A DNA stretch of 64,000 nucleotides from NCBI RefSeq assembly GCF_006542275.1, contig NZ_CP041217.1, positions 3,474,501-3,538,500 on the forward strand, read 5' to 3'. Within the stretch, counting starts at the first letter, position 1, and each line of letters begins with the position of its first letter. The stretch comes from Saccharibacillus brassicae. GTDB taxonomy: Bacteria > Bacillota > Bacilli > Paenibacillales > Paenibacillaceae. Shown here piece after piece: positions 43,603 through 51,503 of this stretch. Below the pieces are notes generated by a model, which had not been told where the DNA came from, made no database searches, and saw only the letters and a list, made by a program, of their open reading frames with translations. Made by a program: the position numbers and the translations under genes.

Positions 43603-44477
43603 GTTCGTTTGCCGGTTTTGCGGTGAGGCGAGAGGAGGCAGGGCGGGGGGGGACTGCGCGGAGCAGATGTAGAGCCGGCGTAGAGGGTATATGAAATCGA
43701 AGTAAAGCGGATTTATAGCGGACTTAGTTAGGGTCGTAGGGTCGTAGGGTCGTTGTAGAGCAGACGATGAGTCGAATTAGAGCGGATTTGGAGTGGAATC
43801 AGGAATCAGGGCCGAAGTGGAGTGCATTTAGAGCATATAAAGTGGGGCTTGGCGGAAATAGATGCGAAAATACAGTTAATTCGGGCGAAAAGACTGGTTT
43901 TTCGGGAATAAGTGCAGGAAAGCATTTAATTCGTGGGAAAGAGGATTGATTTGCTGTTTTCGGTCGAAATAAGTGCGTTTGGGCAGTTAATTGGAATGGG
44001 TGCGGGTGAGGCGGGGGAATAGCTGCTTAGGGGCAGTTAGTTGGGGCGGGATTGGGAGATAGAGAGATGGAGATAGATAGAGAGATGGAGATGGAGATAA
44101 GGAGATGGAGATATGGAGATGGAGATAGATATGGAGAGATAGAAATAGAGATAGAAATAGAGATATAAATAGAGATGGAGATAAGGAGATTAGAATCTTA
44201 AAAAATAAAAGATGAAGGGTCGCTGGGCGCGGGGCGTTGGGGGGCACGGGCTGGGCCGTGCTTTTGAACGATTTAAAGGCACGGAGTTTGGGAGATTCAA
44301 GATCGCCGTGCTTTTGAACGGTTTGGGGTCGCGGAGTGTGGGAGATTCAAAGATTGCGGTGCATTTGAGAGAACTAGGGCCGCGGACGAAGTCGCGAATT
44401 AAATAGATAAAAGATTCGCTTGGCGCGGCCGCCACTTTTGATCCGCACAGCTGTGATGCACCCAAAAGTGGGGGCTT
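43603..44477. repeat. Noncoding repeat block, copy B
   Basis: No gene. Short TAGGGTCG repeats at about 43731-43755; GCAGTTAATT repeats near 43872, 43983 and 44033; a GAGATA/GATGGA microsatellite (44050-44180); then a region homologous to 35085-35317 of copy A, carrying three instead of two copies of a roughly 51-base unit (GTGCTTTTGAACGGTTTGGG), and the CACTTTT/AAAAGTG inverted repeat with central CACAGCTGTG (44433-44470). Confidence 0.75.
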
Positions 44478-44478
44478 G

Positions 44479-44510
44479 TACAGAAAATGTTCAGATCGTG
44501 GTGTTATAGT
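44479..44510 (+). promoter_or_regulatory. Third (orphan) copy of the SLH promoter module
   Basis: TACAGAA at 44479-44485 and TTCAGAT at 44490-44496 keep the 11-base period, and TATAGT is at 44505-44510. It is followed not by an SLH gene but by about 95 bases and a terminator. Confidence 0.65.
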
Positions 44511-44516
44511 GATCGT

Positions 44517-44640
44517 GTTGCAACCTCGCGGCGTCTATTTGAGCGGCGTCGCTGTTCCCTCATCGAAACCTCCCCCCCGATTCACGGTTTCGTGCATGAC
44601 GAGAAGCACCCGCGCCTCCCTCCTCTGCGCGGGTGCTTTT
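44517..44640 (+). ncRNA. Candidate small RNA from the orphan SLH-type promoter
   Basis: Transcription from the promoter above would start near 44517 and stop at the hairpin AGCACCCGCGC/GCGCGGGTGCT (44605-44640, ending TTTT). The stretch has no ORF with a ribosome site. It includes a small CACG-GTTT-CGTG hairpin near 44583. It could equally be the leader remnant of a lost third SLH gene. Confidence 0.35.
44605..44640 (+). terminator. Terminator following the orphan promoter
   Basis: AGCACCCGCGC and GCGCGGGTGCT form an 11-bp perfect stem with a CTCCCTCCTCT loop, followed by TTTT. Confidence 0.8.
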
Positions 44641-44771
44641 CTGATGCCGCCTGCCGGATTTTTCTGCGGGCTGCCATCTTTTTACACATTCTTGCTTGCC
44701 AAGGTGAGCGGATACGGGTAATGATGGGTAGAACCGCCGCCCAAAAGAACTTTTTTTCGCAAAAAGAACCT

Positions 44772-44837
44772 TTTTCCCGAATAAATGACCCTGTTTTCCC
44801 GAATAAACGACCGTGCTCTCCCGAACGAATGACCGTG
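44772..44837. repeat. 22-bp tandem repeat, three copies
   Basis: Units at 44772, 44794 and 44816 share TTTTCCCGAATAAATGACCG-like sequence with a few changes. They end 20 bases before the ribosome site of the next gene. Confidence 0.75.
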
Positions 44838-44868
44838 CGCCCATTTCCTATAGAAAGGTGTGACCGCC

Positions 44869-45564
44869 ATGACCACCGTGTCCCGAGTGCTGCTGCTCGT
44901 CGTCTGGCTGGCCTTCATCACGTACGCGCTGTTCTTCGCGCCCGGAGCGGGCGGCGGGGAAGACCCGTGGCTGCGTACGCTGCTCACGCTGCGGCCCGAC
45001 GAGCCTTCGCTGCTGGCCATGTTTACGCTGCTCGGCCTGTACCCGTTGACGTTCGCCTGCATGCTGCTGCGTCATGACGATCGCAAAGTGCCGGCCTGGC
45101 CGTTCGTGCTGGTGTCGTTTGCGCTCGGCGTGTTCGCGCTGCTGCCGTATTACATCCTCACTTCGGCGACGCACGCCGGTTCGCACGATCTGCGCTTGTC
45201 CGAAAAGCTGCGCCGCACCGCGGAATCGCAGACTACGCACGCCATCTTGTTCGTGCTTACGCTTGGCGTCATGGTGTGGGGCCTGCTCGCGGGCGACTTC
45301 GGCGTCTATGCGGAAGCGTTCCGCACATCGCATTTCGTGAACGTGATGACGCTCGATTTCGGCCTGCTCACGCTGCTGTCCGTCTATGCGATCTACACCG
45401 GTTCTCGCCGCCGTTCGCTGCCGCAGGCGATGGCGCTGCTCGGGCTGATCCCGATTCTGGGCCTGCTCGTATACGTCTGGATGACGCGCATGGACGAGAC
45501 CGCATCGCCGTACGTGCCGTCCGAGACGAGAATGAAGAGCCGGCGCCGGCAAAAAAGCAGCTAA
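44869..45564 (+). CDS. Multi-pass membrane protein of unknown function
   Basis: 231 residues from ATG 44869 with GAAAGGTG upstream (GTG 44860 is in frame). Six or so hydrophobic segments: VLLLVVWLAFITYALFF, LLAMFTLLGLYPLTFACMLL, PFVLVSFALGVFALLPYYIL, AILFVLTLGVMVWGLLAG, FGLLTLLSVYAIY, and MALLGLIPILGLLVYVWM. The C-terminus is strongly basic (KSRRRQKSS). I recognise no family with confidence; the layout resembles small DUF2834-like membrane proteins. It stands alone with its own terminator. Composition is typical of the genome. Confidence 0.75.
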   Translation: MTTVSRVLLLVVWLAFITYALFFAPGAGGGEDPWLRTLLTLRPDEPSLLAMFTLLGLYPLTFACMLLRHDDRKVPAWPFVLVSFALGVFALLPYYILTSATHAGSHDLRLSEKLRRTAESQTTHAILFVLTLGVMVWGLLAGDFGVYAEAFRTSHFVNVMTLDFGLLTLLSVYAIYTGSRRRSLPQAMALLGLIPILGLLVYVWMTRMDETASPYVPSETRMKSRRRQKSS

Positions 45565-45647
45565 AAGCGGTTAACGGTCGTCCTTGACAGGGAAGCTTGG
45601 GAAGTCCCGTCTCGACCGCGTCCAAACGCCTTTTCCGGCCGTGCGCC

Positions 45648-45694
45648 AAAACCCCGCCCTTCCGGCCTGCCGGAACGTCCGCGGGGTTTTTTTT
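45648..45694 (+). terminator. Terminator after the membrane-protein gene
   Basis: AAAACCCCGC pairs with GCGGGGTTTT over an inner CCTTCCGG/CCGGAACG hairpin, ending in eight T. A 13-base AAACAAACCCCGC repeat (three copies, 45781-45817) follows. Confidence 0.75.
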
Positions 45695-45816
45695 GCCGTA
45701 TTCGCTCCGTTTGCATCGCATTTGATTCGCTCGATTCACTCCCGTTCCATTCGCTCGATTCGCCCCGCAAGCCAGCTCCGCAAACAAACCCCGCAAACAA
45801 ACCCCGCAAACAAGCC

Positions 45817-46470
45817 CTACCCTTCCTCCCCGCCGCTTTTGAAGCCGCCGGTTCGGTATACGACTTCGGCCGGCCGGCTGCGGATATACTCCAGCAGCTG
45901 CCCGGCCATATAGTCCGGCGAATGGGCGTAGCCGCCTTTGATCCATGCGAGAATCATGCCCCAGATCGCGTAGGCCTGATAGCCGGCGTACAGCTCGCGG
46001 TCGATCCGGGGGTTGTCGTCGCTCGCTTCCAGATCGTGCAGGCTGAGTTCCTTGATGACGCCGCAGATGCGGTCCGCCAAGCCGGGCAGCGCCTGCGACT
46101 CGACGATCAGCGTATAGAAGGCGGCATGCCGATGCACGTGTTCGAAAATTTTGATGCCCGGCGCGGTCAGTTCTTTGAGCACGAAAGGATCGGCTCGCAG
46201 ATACGGTTCCCGGAACGAAGCGATCAGGTCGATCATGGCGTCTTCGACCGTTTCGGCGAGGAGCTGTTCTGTATCGCGGTAATGTTTGTAAAAAGTACCC
46301 CGGTTGAGGTCGGCGCCGCGCACCAGGTCGGTGATCGAGATCTCTTTGAATTCGCGTTCGCGCATCAAGGCGATCAGCGTCTCTTTGAGCGCCTGCTTGG
46401 ACTTGCGGACGCGGCGGTCGGTCTGCGAAACAGGCTCGCGGCCCGCGGAATCCGTGAAACGGTTTATCAT
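45817..46470 (-). CDS. TetR/AcrR-family transcriptional regulator
   Basis: 217 residues from ATG 46470 with AAGGAGGAAC upstream; the frame to 46554 has no ribosome site. It resembles the DhaS/TetR_C_33-like group: SKQALKETLIALMREREFKE, ISITDLVRGADLNRGTFYKH, then YRDTEQLL, with a C-terminal bundle ending at a wide domain (GGYAHSPDYMAGQLLEYI). It is divergent from an SDR dehydrogenase gene. The shared gap carries TAATGAACATTTG twice, which suits its operator. Confidence 0.9.
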   Translation of the reverse strand: MINRFTDSAGREPVSQTDRRVRKSKQALKETLIALMREREFKEISITDLVRGADLNRGTFYKHYRDTEQLLAETVEDAMIDLIASFREPYLRADPFVLKELTAPGIKIFEHVHRHAAFYTLIVESQALPGLADRICGVIKELSLHDLEASDDNPRIDRELYAGYQAYAIWGMILAWIKGGYAHSPDYMAGQLLEYIRSRPAEVVYRTGGFKSGGEEG

Positions 46471-46514
46471 CGTCGTTCCTCCTTGGCTGCGCCGTCGATC
46501 TTCGCCAACATGCC

Positions 46515-46631
46515 TAATGAACATTTGCTTGCCGGAGTGTCCACTAATGCACAAAAGCGCTTTCTTTTACCGATTGTGGGCGCTGTCTATGATTGATTAT
46601 ACTAAAGTCGAAGACAGTTAATGAACATTTG
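46515..46631. promoter_or_regulatory. Paired TAATGAACATTTG boxes between TetR and SDR genes
   Basis: TAATGAACATTTG is at 46515-46527 and again at 46619-46631. The second copy extends to TGAACATTTGTTGA, an imperfect dyad with AACA/TGTT arms. One copy lies near each divergent gene. Confidence 0.5.
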
Positions 46632-46694
46632 TTGACGAACGACACTCGAATGATACTCAAATGACACTCGAACGGCAAAACAGGAGGCGACACG

Positions 46695-47453
46695 ATGAAA
46701 CTTCAGGGCAAAACGGCAATCGTAACGGGCGCGGCATCGGGTATGGGACGCAGCATCGCAATTCTGTATGCGGCGGAAGGCGCCAAAGTGGCGGTCTCGG
46801 ACATCAATCTCGAAGCGGCGGAGACGGTCGCGCAGGAGATTAAGGATGCGGGCGGCGAAGCGTTTGCGATCCGGACGAACGTCACTTCCGAAGACGATAT
46901 CGGCCAGCTGGTCGACCTTACGGTGGAAAAATACGGCACGCTCGACATTCTCGTCAACAACGCGGGCATCATGGACGGCTTCACGCCGGCGGGCGATTTG
47001 ACCGACGAGCTGTGGGAACGCGTCTTCGCGATCAATACGACGGGGCCGATGCGGGCGATCCGCAAAGCACTGCCGATCTTCCTGGAAAAAGGGCAGGGCG
47101 TCATCGTCAACGTCGCTTCGGCGGGCGGGTTGAACGGTTCGCGCGCGGGCGCGGCCTACACGGCGTCCAAGCACGCAGTCGTCGGCCTGACCAAAAACGT
47201 CGGCTTCCAATACGCGGTCAAAGGCATCCGCTGCAACGCGATCGCCCAGGGCGGCGTGGCGACGAACATCTCGGCCACGATGGGCCAGCCGAACGAATTC
47301 GGCATGGAACGCGCCATGATCGGCATGGGCCTCAATCCGCGGATCGGCGAAGCGGACGAAATCGCCAAAGTGGCGCTGTTCCTCGGCTCCGACGATTCGA
47401 GCTTCGTCAACGGCGTTACATTGACGGCGGACGCGGGCTGGACGGCTTACTGA
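46695..47453 (+). CDS. Short-chain dehydrogenase/reductase
   Basis: 252 residues, classical SDR. NAD(P) motif TGAASGMGRSIA near residue 12, NNAGIMDG near 87, catalytic Ser in VNVASAGGL and the YTASK pair (Tyr and Lys of YxxxK) near 154-158. Asp at the end of the second strand (VSDINLEAAE) suggests NAD rather than NADP. ATG 46695 has AGGAGG upstream. It is divergent from a TetR gene that probably represses it. The substrate is unknown. Confidence 0.92.
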   Translation: MKLQGKTAIVTGAASGMGRSIAILYAAEGAKVAVSDINLEAAETVAQEIKDAGGEAFAIRTNVTSEDDIGQLVDLTVEKYGTLDILVNNAGIMDGFTPAGDLTDELWERVFAINTTGPMRAIRKALPIFLEKGQGVIVNVASAGGLNGSRAGAAYTASKHAVVGLTKNVGFQYAVKGIRCNAIAQGGVATNISATMGQPNEFGMERAMIGMGLNPRIGEADEIAKVALFLGSDDSSFVNGVTLTADAGWTAY

Positions 47454-47491
47454 GCCCCGGCAGCACGCTCGAACGCCGCGGCGCGAAAAAG

Positions 47492-47553
47492 AAAACCTCT
47501 TCGACCGGCAGCGGAGCCCGCACAGGCTTCGCCGCCGATTCGAAGAGGTTTTT
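47492..47553. terminator. Terminator between convergent SDR and EmrB-type genes
   Basis: AAAACCTCTTCGA pairs with TCGAAGAGGTTTTT over a structured loop; usable from both sides. Confidence 0.85.
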
Positions 47554-47617
47554 CGGCATGGTCTATTGCCGGCCGTTCATGCCGCACGGTTCGGGCCAGG
47601 CAGGCCCTTCATAGCGG

Positions 47618-49108
47618 TCATGCCGCTTTGCTCGCCCGATGCCGCATCGCAGCCAGAATCAGCGAAGTCAGCAGCAGCAGGCCCGCGCCGACAGCCAGTA
47701 CGGCCGAGAACGACTGATCGAACGCCTGCATCGCCAGCGTTCTCAGCAGCGCCGAAGCTTCGGCCGGCAGCTTCTCCGCGGCGGCCAGCGCTCCGTCGAG
47801 GCTGTCGGAAGCGCCGGCCAGGCCGCGCAGACTGTCCGGCAGCGCAAGCGTGCCGGTATACACGCTGGACGCCAGGCTGCCCAGCACCGCGATACCGACC
47901 GCTCCGCCCAGCTCGAACGAGACTTCCTCCACGGAAGCGGCCATGCCGGCCTGTTCCGCCGGCGCCTGGTTCATGATCGCGCTGGACGCCGACGACATGG
48001 CCGCGCCGAGGCCCGCTCCGATCACGATCATACACGCGATCTGCACGGCCGGCGACGCTTCGTAGCCGAACAGGAAAGCGCCGGTGCCGAGGCCCGCCGT
48101 CAGCAGCGAGAGCAGCAGAACTTTGACGATGTTCAGCCGGTGCAGCACGCCGCCGAGCAGCGTGCCGGCGAAAAAGGCGGCGATCGGCAGCGGCAGGATG
48201 AACAGTCCCGCCTGCAGCGGCGACAGGCCGAGCACGAGCTGCAGGCGCTGCGTCAGCAGGTATTCGAGGCCGATCAGCGAGAACGAGGCCATCAGGGCGG
48301 TCACCGCCCCGGCGGTAAAGCGGATATTGCGAAACAGCGCGAAGTCGATCAGCGGATCGCGGCTGCGCCGCTGCCGGCGGACGAATCCGATCAGGGACAA
48401 GGCGCCGACGATCGCGGCGATTGCGGCGATCGTCGCCGAACCGTCCGGCCGGGCGAATTCCTTGACTCCGTACAAGGCGCCGACCAAGCCGGCCATGACG
48501 AGCAGCGACGACGCGAAGTCCCACGGTTTGCCGGCCGACGAGGCGCCGCGGGGCACAATCCGGATCGAAGCGGCCAGTGCCAGCGCCACGATCGGGACGT
48601 TGATCAGAAAGACCGATCCCCAATAGAAATGCTCCAGCAGGAAGCCGCCGACGAGCGGGCCGAGACCCGCGCCGCCCGACGAGACGGACGCCCAGATGCC
48701 GATCGCGAGCGAGCGCTCTTTGGCGTCGGTGAACGTCAGGCGGATAATGGACAAGGTGGCGGGCATCATCATCGCGGCGCCGACGGCCAGCAGCACGCGG
48801 GCCGCGATCAGCATCGCCACGCTCGGCGAGAACGCCGCCATCAGCGACGCCAGTCCGAACACGACCAGACCGAAGTTGAACAGCCGCTTGTGGCCGAGGC
48901 GGTCGCCGAGCACGCCCATGGAAGGCAGCAGGCCGGCCATGACGAGCGGGTAGGCGTTCACGATCCACAGCTTGCCGGAAGCGTCGGCGGACAGCTCGCG
49001 GGTCAGCGTCGGCAGTGCCGTGTACAGCACCGTCATGTCGATCACGATCAGAAACAGGGCGCTGGAGACGATCGCGAGCACGATCCAGCGTTTGGCTTGG
49101 GTGAACAT
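47618..49108 (-). CDS. EmrB/QacA-type (DHA2) multidrug efflux MFS transporter
   Basis: 496 residues, 14 predicted helices, close to the LfrA/SmvA/QacA group. Helix 1 reads LFLIVIDMTVLYTALPTLTR with the conserved Asp; the loop motif VLGDRLGHKRLFNF and SVSSGGAGLGPLVGGFLLEH are both typical. It exports cationic drugs with H+. ATG 49108 has AAGGAGGA upstream. Its promoter (49156-49186, leftward) has the 19-base spacer and inner palindrome of MerR-activated promoters, and a MerR gene with a drug-binding domain is divergent from it. Confidence 0.92.
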   Translation of the reverse strand: MFTQAKRWIVLAIVSSALFLIVIDMTVLYTALPTLTRELSADASGKLWIVNAYPLVMAGLLPSMGVLGDRLGHKRLFNFGLVVFGLASLMAAFSPSVAMLIAARVLLAVGAAMMMPATLSIIRLTFTDAKERSLAIGIWASVSSGGAGLGPLVGGFLLEHFYWGSVFLINVPIVALALAASIRIVPRGASSAGKPWDFASSLLVMAGLVGALYGVKEFARPDGSATIAAIAAIVGALSLIGFVRRQRRSRDPLIDFALFRNIRFTAGAVTALMASFSLIGLEYLLTQRLQLVLGLSPLQAGLFILPLPIAAFFAGTLLGGVLHRLNIVKVLLLSLLTAGLGTGAFLFGYEASPAVQIACMIVIGAGLGAAMSSASSAIMNQAPAEQAGMAASVEEVSFELGGAVGIAVLGSLASSVYTGTLALPDSLRGLAGASDSLDGALAAAEKLPAEASALLRTLAMQAFDQSFSAVLAVGAGLLLLTSLILAAMRHRASKAA

Positions 49109-49155
49109 GGGGGAAATCCTCCTTGATTTTCATGGCGTTTGTAAGGTATATCAAA

Positions 49156-49186
49156 AGGATAAAGGTTGGAGCGACTCCAAGGTCAA
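49156..49186 (-). promoter_or_regulatory. MerR-type promoter of the efflux pump gene (19-bp spacer)
   Basis: On the minus strand TTGACC (49186-49181) and TATCCT (49161-49156) are 19 bases apart, 2 more than optimal, and the spacer contains the palindrome TTGGAGTCGCTCCAA. This is the classic form of a promoter that MerR proteins untwist and activate. The start would fall near 49149, 40 bases before the pump ATG. Confidence 0.85.
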
Positions 49187-49242
49187 GCCGGAATTTCGGC
49201 CGGCCCGATCCTTTTGCATCCGCAGTCCCCAAGGAGGTGAGC

Positions 49243-50082
49243 GTGATCGACGCAGGCAAACTGACCGTCAGCGAAATGGCCAAGCTGTGCGGGATTTCGG
49301 CCGATACGCTGCGTTATTACGACAAGATCGGCTTGTTCCGTCCCGCCCGGATCGATCCCGATAACGGTTATCGCTACTATTCCGTCATGCAGAGCGAAGT
49401 GATCGGGACGGTCGTGGAACTGCGCCACGTCGGCTTCTCCATCGAAGAAATCCGGCAGTTCATGGAAGGGCGCAACGTGGAGAAGTCGGTGGAGCTGCTC
49501 CAGCGGGCGGTGAGCCGGATCGACGCCCGGGCCGCCGAGCTGCGCCGCATCTCGCGGACGCTGAACGGCCGGTTGTCGCAGCTGCAGGCGTTCCGGACCG
49601 ACTATGCGGACGCCGACGTGATCGTGCGCGAGCTGCCGCGGCGCCGATACATGGTGCTGCCCGGCCGGGTGAACCTGCTCGACCCCGAAGACGTGCTGCA
49701 CGGATTCATCCGGATGGAGAAGCAGCTGAACGAGAGCCTGCCTTTTCTGGCGAGCAACCGGAGCGGTGTGTTTCTGGAGCGGCAGTACGTCTCCGATCCG
49801 CCGGACCGGGACGTCGCGGCGCGGGAGAACGTGCTGTTCACCCTGGTCGAACACGGCCGCGGAAGAGGCGAGCTGCCCGAGTTTGCCGCCGGTCGCTATG
49901 CCTGCACCCGTTATTCGGGCGATCCTTTTGACGGGTACATGGACGGACTGCGGCGTCTGCTCGCTTATGTGCGGGAGCACGGACTGGAGATCCGGAGCGG
50001 CGTCTGCTGCCTGATCCAGATCGATATTTCGCTGACGGACCTGACGGAAGAATCCGTATACGAGATGCAGATAAGAGTATAA
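49243..50082 (+). CDS. MerR-family multidrug-sensing activator with GyrI-like domain
   Basis: 279 residues from GTG 49243, with AAGGAGGTGAGC upstream; the longer frame from 49123 overlaps the operator. N-terminal MerR helix-turn-helix (LTVSEMAKLCGISADTLRYY, DKIGLFRPARIDPDNGYRYY), a coiled-coil linker (about 85-120), then a GyrI-like effector domain of the BmrR kind (VIVRELPRRRYMVLPGRV, FAAGRYACTRYSGDPFDGYM). BmrR relatives bind cationic drugs and activate a pump. The divergent EmrB-type gene with its 19-base-spacer promoter is the evident target. Confidence 0.92.
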   Translation: MIDAGKLTVSEMAKLCGISADTLRYYDKIGLFRPARIDPDNGYRYYSVMQSEVIGTVVELRHVGFSIEEIRQFMEGRNVEKSVELLQRAVSRIDARAAELRRISRTLNGRLSQLQAFRTDYADADVIVRELPRRRYMVLPGRVNLLDPEDVLHGFIRMEKQLNESLPFLASNRSGVFLERQYVSDPPDRDVAARENVLFTLVEHGRGRGELPEFAAGRYACTRYSGDPFDGYMDGLRRLLAYVREHGLEIRSGVCCLIQIDISLTDLTEESVYEMQIRV

Positions 50083-50166
50083 TTCGATAATTATTTATTG
50101 CAAAACGATAAATAATACGCTAAACTCAAAGCAAATCCAATCCAACAGATAAGCGAGGGAAAGGTT

Positions 50167-50649
50167 ATGCAGCGAGGAATCACTCTTTTTCTGAAGGCGG
50201 CCGTCATCCTGATCGGCCTGCCGATTCTGGCTATTTACGTATTCGTGGTGCCGGGGATCGGGCATTTTGCGGCGGAGTTGTACCCGGAGAGTCCTTCGAT
50301 CCGGATCTGGGTCTGGATCGACCTGTACGCGACGGCGATTCCGTTCTATTGGGCGCTGGTCGAGTCGTTCCGGCTGCTCGGCCATATCGAGCATAAGCGC
50401 GCGTTCTCGGACCTGGCCGTGCAGGCGCTCAAACGGATCAAGTACAGCGGTATGGGCGTCGGCGGGCTGTTCGCGCTCGGCATGCCGCTGTTCTACCTGA
50501 TGGCCGAGCGCGACGACGCGCCGGGCATCATCGTCATCGGCATGGTGATCGTCTTCGCGTCGCTCGTGATCGCGGTGTTCGCGGCGGTGCTGCAGCAGCT
50601 GCTGCAGGAAGCGATCGCTATCCAGCTAGAAAATGAATGGACGGTCTGA
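50167..50649 (+). CDS. DUF2975 membrane protein
   Basis: 160 residues with four hydrophobic helices (FLKAAVILIGLPILAIYVFV, YATAIPFYWALVESFRLL, GMGVGGLFALGMPLFYLMA, IIVIGMVIVFASLVIAVFAA). The pattern and length fit DUF2975, found in Bacillota next to a small Cro-like regulator. ATG 50167 has GAGGGAAAGG upstream. The next gene begins 10 bases after its stop. The pairing is well conserved; the function is unknown. Confidence 0.85.
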   Translation: MQRGITLFLKAAVILIGLPILAIYVFVVPGIGHFAAELYPESPSIRIWVWIDLYATAIPFYWALVESFRLLGHIEHKRAFSDLAVQALKRIKYSGMGVGGLFALGMPLFYLMAERDDAPGIIVIGMVIVFASLVIAVFAAVLQQLLQEAIAIQLENEWTV

Positions 50650-50659
50650 GGTGAAACCT

Positions 50660-50881
50660 ATGGCGATTATCATCAATATCGATGTCATGCTGGCCAAGCG
50701 CAAGATGAGCGTGACCGAGCTGTCCGAACGGATCGGCATCACGATGGCCAATCTGTCGATTCTCAAAAACGGCAAAGCCAAAGCGGTCCGGCTGTCGACG
50801 CTCGAAGCGATCTGCAGCGCGCTCGACTGCCAGCCCGGCGACCTGCTGGAGTATCGGCCGGACGTCGACGAAGCTCCGTAA
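50660..50881 (+). CDS. YozG-like Cro/CI-family regulator
   Basis: 73 residues from ATG 50660 with TGAGGTGAAA upstream. It is a bare helix-turn-helix (MAIIINIDVMLAKRKMSVTE, LSERIGITMANLSILKNGKA, then CSALDCQPGDLLEYRP), the YozG type that regularly follows DUF2975 genes. It is probably cotranscribed with the membrane protein and may regulate the pair. A terminator follows at 50934. Confidence 0.88.
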   Translation: MAIIINIDVMLAKRKMSVTELSERIGITMANLSILKNGKAKAVRLSTLEAICSALDCQPGDLLEYRPDVDEAP

Positions 50882-50933
50882 CGATCGCTCCGCTGAAGGT
50901 GCGAAATGTTGGCGCTTTGCGGCATGCTCTACA

Positions 50934-50964
50934 GGCCCCCCGCCCGATGGCGGAGGGGCTTTTT
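50934..50964 (+). terminator. Terminator after the DUF2975/YozG pair
   Basis: GCCCCCCGCC, loop CGAT, GGCGGAGGGGC, followed by TTTTT. Confidence 0.85.
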
Positions 50965-51088
50965 GGCGCGTTCCGTCTTTTTCCGGGTCTGTCTTATTTT
51001 TGTCAAAACCTTTTTTGATCCGCCCTATACCCCGACGACGGCCGATAAGGTACAGTAGGGAAAGTGGAATGGACAGGGAGGATCGGAA

Positions 51089-51364
51089 ATGAACATTTAC
51101 GAAGAATTGGCAGAAGTGGACGGGCGGGACGGTTTTATCGAATTCGTACATCGCCTGACGAAAGATCTGGAAGAGAACGGCGAGGAATGGGCCAACGTCA
51201 CGCTAAAAGATTATTTGCTCGGCATCGCTTCCTGGGTGGAAGACGGCGTGCATGAGCGGGACGAGCAAAACGGCCGGATGCCGGGAGCCTCGGTCCCGCG
51301 CCGGGCGGACGTCGAATGGGAACGGCTGGCGTTTCTGCTGTTCGCGGCGGGCCGATACGAATAA
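51089..51364 (+). CDS. DUF7660-like small protein
   Basis: 91 residues. The pattern (DGFIEFVHRLTKDLEENGEE, WANVTLKDYLLGIASWVEDG, then VEWERLAFLLFAAGRYE) fits the DUF7660 group of small acidic proteins in Bacillota. ATG 51089 has GGGAGGA upstream. It is soluble, acidic and without known activity; related proteins sometimes appear near toxin-immunity genes. It is followed after 140 bases by the second rRNA methyltransferase gene. Confidence 0.75.
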   Translation: MNIYEELAEVDGRDGFIEFVHRLTKDLEENGEEWANVTLKDYLLGIASWVEDGVHERDEQNGRMPGASVPRRADVEWERLAFLLFAAGRYE

Positions 51365-51503
51365 GGGCAGCGGCGCGCGGACGGCGGAAACAGGTTCTTT
51401 TTCTGCTGTAAAATGGTATAGTGAACACGGAAACAATGCGGACGGACGTTGGACAGGCGAGACGAGCGGTATCCAATTTTAATATAATGGAGAGTTAAAT
51501 ATA

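Noticed and set aside
35090-44465. Minus-strand ORFs of 61 and 91 residues in the two noncoding blocks, which look alike (both with SESFIY and KCTAI)
   Set aside because: A one-base indel changes the frame between the copies in the last repeat unit, and amino-acid changes do not favour conservation, so they are noncoding.
47577-49283. A 568-residue minus-strand frame overlapping the EmrB-type gene
   Set aside because: It is the out-of-frame shadow of the 496-residue transporter: Arg/Ala-rich, without helices or start.
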